From assembly GCF_010587385.1 (NCBI RefSeq), contig NZ_CP047475.1:1736001-1800000 (forward strand): DNA of 64,000 nt. The letters run 5' to 3'. The DNA is from Vibrio astriarenae (GTDB taxonomy: Bacteria > Pseudomonadota > Gammaproteobacteria > Enterobacterales > Vibrionaceae). Made by a program: the position numbers and the translations under genes. Of this stretch, positions 42,532 through 51,500 are shown in pieces (the stretch's first letter is position 1; every line of letters begins with the position of its first letter). Under the pieces are notes generated by a model. The model ran no database searches. It saw only the letters and a program-made list of their open reading frames with translations, and was not told the DNA's origin.

Positions 42532-45500
42532 ATGGCTAGTGAAGACAAAAAGAACATAAAAACAAGTACTTCAGTAAAAGGTGGCGAAGCAACTCATGAG
42601 AAAAACAAACTGCTCAAGAAAGTACGACTGTTTTCTCAGGTTAATATAAATGTTCCTCTACCCCGTGAACTTACCTTGATCCTACCATCACTGTCTGTCA
42701 ATGCCACGAGTGAACAGGCAGTCACAAACGATGACGCCATTGATTCTACTGCTAATGTAATGGCCAACGTTTCCAGTCAAAAAACGAGTCAACAGAACGA
42801 GCAAAACTCTGCTTCAGAAAATGTATCTGTTCAGTTTGAAACAAAGGCACATACGCCAACGGATGAGTCAACCGACAATAGGAGTGAAAATCACGGCACA
42901 ACTGCTCGCTCATCTCACTATTTGTCCACTAAGCTACATCCAATAGTTAATCATATTGCAGCCCCGGTGAATCCCCTTGAGCGCCCTGAAACTCCCTCGC
43001 TCACGGGTGAAAAAACACATCAATATGGGACACATCCAAATCCAGGCTCTCATTGGCCGGACAAATTAATTCCAGAAACAGAGCACGCAAGGGATAAAAC
43101 AAACGGCGACGAGAAGTGCCCAGCTGAACATTCACAAGGTAAAGGAAAATCCCGCCCAACAGGTTCTCATCAAGAATCAAAAAAACACGATGTAGATAAG
43201 CCTGTTACCGAGCCTAAACTGCCATTGACTGATCCTAAGACTTCCGAAAAGTCTCATGAGCACCAAACACAGCCCAATCCGACAGCAACCTATATTGATG
43301 AGACAATAAAAGGGAAATTTGGCTCACTCCATATCGATACTTCAGGGAAGTATACCTTTACGCTTGACCCTAAATCACCCGCTTACATCCTTTTGCAAAA
43401 ACAAGAACCAGGCACTGACACATTCACGCTACACCTATCAAATGGTTCCACTACTGTTATCCACATACCGGTACAAGGCAAACAAGATGCCCCTTCGATC
43501 AGTGGCGATTTACAAGGGCTTGTAAGAGAAGAGCATCACGTTAATTCTGCGGGCTTAATAAGTACTTCAGGAAAAATTGACGTCGTTGACCCTGACCATA
43601 GCGAAAGCTCAGTACAAGCTGAAACAATACAAGGTCAATTCGGCACATTGACGATAAACTCGAAGGGTCAATGGCAATACCAAGTGGATAACTCCCAGAG
43701 CAATATTCAAGCGCTCACTCAAAGTACAGCACTGCATGAAACCTTCACCATTCATACGAAAGATGGAACACCGCAAGTCCTAAACATGACCATCGGTGGT
43801 GAAGATGACAACGCTATAATCTCGGGCGTAGACAATGGCGCAGTAAATGAAGATCAAACCACACATGTTCAAGGGCAACTTTTGGTAACTGATGCGGATC
43901 TTGGGGAGGACCATTTTCAAGCATCCCAAGTTATTGGGGTGTTAGGTACGTTAACCATCACCAAAGATGGAGCGTGGCGTTACGACTTAGACAACGCTAA
44001 TCCCAAAGTTCAGGCATTAGGACAAGGCGCTACCGCGACAGATACTATTACTGTGACCTCAGCAGATGGTACTCAGCATCAAATTACCATCACCGTTAAT
44101 GGCACTAACGATTCAGCGGTTATCACAGGCACGGATTCTGGAACGGTGACCGAAGAGTCTCAATTACAAACCTCTGGCACACTGACTGTAACCGATGTGG
44201 ATACTGGCGAGGCACACTTCTCCAATACTGATGTTGTTGGCTCGCTCGGCACCCTGCACCTCCAAAACAATGGAGCGTGGACGTACCATCTTGATAACAC
44301 CAATCCGAAAGTGCAAGCCCTCGCTCAAGGCGCGACTGCCACGGATACGATAACCGTGCATTCGGCGGATGGTACACCGCATCAAGTGACCATTACCGTC
44401 AATGGCACCAACGATACAGCGGTGATCGCAGGCACTGACTTTGGCTCGGTGACGGAAGAGTCTCAACTACAATCTTCAGGTACACTGAGCGTGACCGATG
44501 TCGATACTGGCGAGGCACACTTCTCCAATACCGATGTGGTCGGCGTACTCGGCACTCTACATCTTAAAGAAGATGGCAATTGGACTTACGATCTTGATAA
44601 CACCAATCCGAAAGTGCAAGCCCTCGCTCAAGGTGCGACTGCCACGGATACAATAACTGTGCATTCTGCTGATGGTACGCCTCATCAAGTGACCATTACC
44701 GTTAATGGTACAAACGATACTGCGGTGATCACAGGTACAGACTCGGGCGCTGTAACCGAAGAGTCTCAATTACGAAGCTCAGGGAAACTGAGCGTGACCG
44801 ATGTCGATACTGGCGAGGCACACTTCTCCAATACCGATGTGGTCGGCACATTTGGCACGTTGCATCTCCAAGACAATGGAGCGTGGACGTACGATCTTGA
44901 TAACACCAACCCGAAAGTGCAAGCGCTCGCCCAAGGCGCGACTGCCACGGATACGATGACCGTGCATTCAGCTGATGGCACACCCCATCAAGTGACCATC
45001 ACCGTCAATGGCACCAACGATTCAGCGGTGATCACAGGCACGGATTCAAGCTCAGTGACCGAAGAATCTCAATTACAAACCTCTGGCACACTGACCGTAA
45101 CCGATGTCGATACCGGCGAGGCACACTTTTCCAATACTGATGTTGTTGGCTTATTCGGCACTCTACATCTCCAAAACAATGGAGCGTGGACGTACGATCT
45201 CGATAACACCAACCCGAAAGTGCAAGCCCTCGCTCAAGGTGCGACTGCCACGGATACAATAACTGTGCATTCTGCTGATGGTACGCCTCATCAAGTGACC
45301 ATTACCGTTAATGGCACCAACGATACTGCGGTGATCACAGGCACTGACTTTGGCTCGGTGACGGAAGAGTCTCAACTACAATCTTCAGGCACACTGAGCG
45401 TGACCGATCTCGATACTGGCGAGGCACACTTTTCCAATACTGATGTTGTTGGCTCGCTCGGCACCCTGCACCTCCAAAACAATGGAGCATGGACGTACCA

Positions 45501-48500
45501 TCTTGATAACACCAACCCAAAAGTGCAAGCCCTCGCTCAAGGTGCGACTGCCACGGATACAATAACTGTGCATTCTGCTGATGGTACACCGCATCAAGTG
45601 ACCATTACCGTCAATGGCACCAACGATTCAGCGGTGATCGCAGGCACTGACTTTGGCTCGGTGACGGAAGAGTCTCAACTACAATCTTCAGGCACACTGA
45701 GCGTGACCGATGTCGATACTGGCGAGGCACACTTCTCCAATACCGATGTGGTCGGCGTACTCGGCACTCTACATCTTAAAGAAGATGGCAATTGGACTTA
45801 CTGTCTTGATAACACCAACCCGAAAGTCCAAGCACTCGCTCAAGGTGCAACCGCCACGGATACGATGACCGTGCATTCTGCCGATGGTACGCCTCATCAA
45901 GTGACCATTACCGTTAATGGCACCAACGATACTGCGGTGATCGCAGGAACAGATTCTGGCTCGGTGACCGAAGAGTCTCAATTACAAACCTCAGGGACAT
46001 TGAACGTTACCGATATAGATACCGGCGAAGCACACTTCTCCAATACCGACGTAGTCGGCACATTTGGCACCTTACACCTCCAAGACAATGGCGCGTGGAC
46101 TTACGATCTTGATAACACCAACCCGAAAGTCCAAGCACTCGCTCAAGGTGCGACTGCCACAGATACAATAACTGTGCATTCCTCGGATGGTACACCCCAT
46201 CAAGTCACCATCACCGTCAATGGCACCAACGATACTGCGGTGATCGCAGGCACAGATACTGGTTCAGTAACCGAAGAGTCTCAACTGCAGGCCTCAGGTA
46301 CATTGAACGTTACCGATATAGATACCGGCGAGGCGCACTTTTCCAATACCGACGTGGTGGGTACATTCGGCACCCTGCACCTCCAAGACAATGGGACTTG
46401 GACTTACGATCTCGATAACACCAACCCAAGAGTGCAAGCGCTCGCTCAAGGCGCTACCGCAACGGATACGATAACCATTCACTCTGTCGATGGTACGCCC
46501 CATCAAGTGACCATCACCGTTAATGGTACCAATGATACAGCGGTGATAGCAGGCACAGATTCTGGTTCAGTGACCGAAGAGTCTCAATTACAAACCTCAG
46601 GGACACTGACCGTGACCGATGTGGATACTGGCGAAGCACACTTTTCCAATACCAACGTGGTCGGCACCCTCGGCACTCTGCACCTCCAAGACAACGGTGC
46701 GTGGACGTACGATCTCGATAACACCAATCCGAAAGTGCAAGCACTCGCTCAAGGCGCAACCGCCACGGATACGATGACAGTGCATTCTGCCGATGGTACG
46801 CCCCATCAAGTGACCATTACCGTTAATGGCACCAACGATACTGCGGTGATCGCAGGAACAGATTCTGGCTCGGTGACCGAAGAGTCTCAATTACAAACCT
46901 CAGGTACATTAAACGTTAGCGATGTCGATACTGGCGAGGAACACTTCTCCGATGTCGATGTAATTGGCACATTCGGCACTTTACACCTCAAAGACAATGG
47001 GTCTTGGACTTACAATCTCGATAACACCAATCCGAAGGTGCAAGCACTCGCTCAAGGTGGTGCCGCAACTGACACAATTAGCGTGATGTCAGTCGACGGG
47101 ACACCTCATCAAATCACTATAACGGTGAACGGCACCAATGACCGCCCAGTGGTATCAGGAACATCCAGTAGCGCAGTCGTTGAGCAGGGATTAAATACCA
47201 CAGGAACACCCGATGCGAACGGTATTCTAACCGCAACTGATATCGATACTTCGGACACCATTACATGGGCGGTAAATCAGTCTCAGGGACAATTTGGTGT
47301 GCTATCGATTGACCAACAAGGACACTGGCATTATCACCTAGACAACTCTGTAGGAGGTGCGGTAGATAAACTCGCTGCAGGTGAACATCAATCTGAATCA
47401 TTTTGGATTACAGCAACCGACAGTACCGGCGCTTCAACCCCTCAAAAGATTGTCATCGATGTACAAGGTAGCAACGACAAACCCATTGTCAGTGCTTGGA
47501 CGCAGCTTCCAGCAGGAAAAGAAGATCAACCTGTCACGATAAAAGCATCCGATCTTCTAACCCATGCAAGCGATGTAGACACCACCGACAATCTGCATGT
47601 CAGTAATTTGCAAGCCACACACGGAAGCCTAACTGATAATAAAGACGGCACTTATACCTTCACACCAAATAAAGATTTCAACGGTGAAATTCGACTTACC
47701 TATGACGTGACTGATGAGCATGGGGGTAGCGTGAGTACGCAAGCGAAATTCGACCTCACCGCTGCACCTGATAACGCCCAAATCGGTTATGCCGCAACAG
47801 ATAACCATCAAGGTGGTGTGACTGAAGATCGCTATTACATTGATACCCACGATAATCTTCACTTCAATGGCAAATTAGATATCGTTGACCCAGACAAAGG
47901 GGAAGCTCAGTTTGATATTAACTTAGGCCCACAGACCTACCAAGGCATCGGGTATGACACTAAACTCGGTGGCCATGTCTTGATAATGCAAGATGGTCGC
48001 TACACCTACACCATTCGAGATCATCAACCATTAGTCCAGAACCTGAAACAGGGTGAAACCATCACTGATGAATGTATAGTCAGATCGCAAGACGGCACTC
48101 CGTTCACCATCAAAGTAAGTATAAACGGCACCAATGATGCTCCGTCTTTAACCGCTCAACATCACTCTGTTACAGAAGACGGTTCTTTGCTGTCAGGACA
48201 GATGGTAGGACACGACATCGACCACGATGCCACGCTAACTTACTCCATTGCGAAACCCATTGATGGATTAACCTTTAACGCTGATGGCAGCTATAGTTTT
48301 GACCCAATGAATGCTAGCTACCAACACCTATCAAAGGGACAAACTGAAACACTTACCGTTCCTGTCACAGTGATAGACGAACATGGTGCGAGTGAAACTC
48401 AGAACCTCGAGATTGTAATTACAGGCACGAATGACGCAGCTACCATTGCCGGTGTAGATACAGGCAATGTTCATGAAAACCAAGCTGGGCAAAATATGTC

Positions 48501-51500
48501 GCCGGATTATGCTCAACCAGGCATGTCAAAAATTAGTCATGATGGGTTAATGACGAGCGGTCAGTTGTCTATTATCGATCCCGACTCTGGAGAAGCGAAG
48601 TTTGATACAAAAAGCGGGGTCTATTCTTATCACGGTCAGTATGGACATCTACTACTCCGCGAAAACGGTCATTGGGACTACAAAGTTGCAGCAGGCCAGA
48701 CCGATTGGCTGAGACAAGGAGCGAGCACCACCGTAGGTACAACCATAGATAAATTGGGCTTAGGTGAAACGCTCACTGACACCATTACCGTTCAATCCAA
48801 GGATGGCACAACCCATGACATCGTAATCACGATTCATGGTGACAATGACGCACCTTATGTATCTGGTGAAGTTCAACTTAACTCTGGGAAAGAGGATTTA
48901 CCACAAACCCTTACTCAGACAGAGCTACTCGCCAATAGTATTGATGTTGACCACAATGATCTCGGTAAACTAAGCATTGCTAATTTGCATGCCAACCATG
49001 GCTCAATCCTTGATAACAAAGACGGCTCCTATACCTTCACACCAGATAAAGACTACAACGGCCAAGTTCACTTCACCTACGACGTCAAAGATGCTCATGG
49101 TGGAACCACACACACTGGAGCAAATACCACACTGGTAGCGACCCCAGATAAAGCCATTATTTCAGAGGTAACTACTGGAAGCGTGATAGAAGACGGGCCA
49201 CATGCAACGCACAGCAACGGCACAACTACCGAGTTGGCAAGTGGTCAACTTCACGTCATAGACCCAGACAGCGGCGAAAGTAAGTTCCAATACAGCCAAT
49301 TTGGTGAAACCCGTATTCACGACCCATTTGGCGGAATGCTTCGAATTGATAGCGCGGGTAGCTGGGGCTATAGCGTTGACAATGCGGCTCTGCAACACTT
49401 AGCACAAGGGCAAGTTGAAACGGTAACCTATCGAGTACACAGCTTCGATGGTACCGCTTACGACTTAAATATTGATATCGTGGGAACCAACGACGCCCCG
49501 ACAGTCACTAAGGTGGTTCTCAGCAACGGTACAGAAGATACACATTATCAAATGCAGGCGAGTCAATTTGGTTTCACCGATGTCGACACTGGCGATACGC
49601 TGCACTCAATGGCTATCACCGACCTACCACCCGTTGCTCAAGGTAAGTTTGTGCTTGATGGCCACGATATTACGGCCAGTCAGAGTATTCTTGCTGCCGA
49701 TATCGCGAAGTTACAGTTCATCTCTACCCCAGATTTCAACGGCGATGTTCAGTTTAAGTTTACGGTTAATGACGGACATGTCGACTCACAAGAAGCCACC
49801 AATACTCTGCATATCGATGCTGTTGGCGATGCTGCAACAATCTCGGGGCGCGACACTGGAGATGTTCATGAAGGACATACCTATACAGCGCCTGACGGCA
49901 GTGTGTCTGGTGGTTACGTCGATGACCGCTCACCAGACCATATGCATGGAAATGTCGGTAAAATATGGAACGACGAAATACACACTGATGGTCATCTGGA
50001 CATCGTTGACCCAGACTCCGGTGAAAGCCACGCCAAAACAGGCACTTACCAAGGTACGCACGGACATGTGATACTACAGAGTAACGGAGATTGGAGCTAC
50101 TACGCTTCCATAGGCCAAGATGCTACGGGGAGAAGGATAGATCGTCTCGGTCAGGGTGAATCAATAACCGATACCGTCACCGTCAAATCAGCAGATGGCA
50201 CCACTCACGATATTCACATTACCATTCATGGCGACAATGACCGTCCATACTGCTCTTCAGAAGTTCAGCTCAACAGTGGAAAAGAAGATCTCGCACAAAC
50301 CATTACAACGACCGAGTTGCTCGCCAATACTGTAGACGTTGACACGAATGATGCTGGGCAGCTCTCTATCGCCAACCTACGTGCGGATCATGGTACTCTC
50401 GTCGACCACAAAGATGGTACATTCACCTTCACACCAGCACGTAATTACAACGGACAAGTTCACTTCACTTACGACGTTAAAGATGCGCATGATGGCGTTA
50501 CTCATACCGGAGCATCTACGACACTATTGCCGAGCAACGATGCCGCGACCTTACCAACGGCACAAGCTGCGAACTTTGTCACTGAAGACCACCTAAAATC
50601 AGGAACACACACCAGTGAATTATGGTCTGGGTGGAAAAACCTCGATATTCAGGATATTGACTCACCATCGGAGGCAAAAGTGACTCAAATAGTGGTCAAC
50701 GGTGTCACACATACTGTGCCTGCAGACTTCGCGATGAACCTAACGGGTGCGCACGGCACCTTTAACTTCACACACTCGACCGATGGCCACAATAAATGGA
50801 GTTATAGCGCAGACAATACTCATGCCGAGATTCAACGCCTGAGCAGTGGTGAATCACTAACAGATACCATCACGTTGATTACATCAGATGGAACTCGAAT
50901 CCCTCTTACCGCCAAAATCTTAGGCACCGATGACCATGTGGTTATCGATACTCCTGATGCGCTGACTGCAGCACTGGGTACTGCCGTTGAAGATAAGATC
51001 ACGTCAATTTCAGGCACCTTACTTGCCCACGATTCTGACAGCAAAGACTCCGTCACATTTACAGCAGGTGATTCGGTTGGTTCATTCGGCACACTACATG
51101 TTGATAGTAACGGGCAATGGCATTACGACCTAGACCACTCAAAAGCCAATGCTCTTCAACCAGGTGAAACCAAAGCAGAAGGTTTTGATATCACTGCAAC
51201 ATCAACAGATGGTTCTACTGCGACCAAGCATATTGAAATCTTGGTTCAAGGCAGTAATGACAAAGCGACAATTACGGTGGTCTCAAATCCAGACGTGCAC
51301 GAAGACAGCTCATCGACGCCTGTTGAGGTAATATCTGGTCAACTGAGTGTCGTCGACCCTGACCACGGCCAATCCGAATTTTCAACAGATGTTGGCAAAC
51401 GTCATGATCCATTCAACAGCGGTGTTCACGGCGGTCTTCATATCTCTAAAGATGGTTCTTGGACTTATACCGTTAACAACCGTCAAATTCAGCAACTCGC

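Noticed and set aside
42532..43400. Possible signal peptide at the adhesin N-terminus
   Set aside because: The start (MASEDKKNIKTSTSVKGG) is hydrophilic, fitting type I export instead of Sec.
44123..46890. A regular series of minus-strand open frames across the adhesin repeats
   Set aside because: They recur every 303 bp as shadows of the repeated codon pattern; no start signals.
44119..47148. CRISPR-like or satellite array
   Set aside because: The 303-bp unit is an in-frame protein repeat with no spacers.
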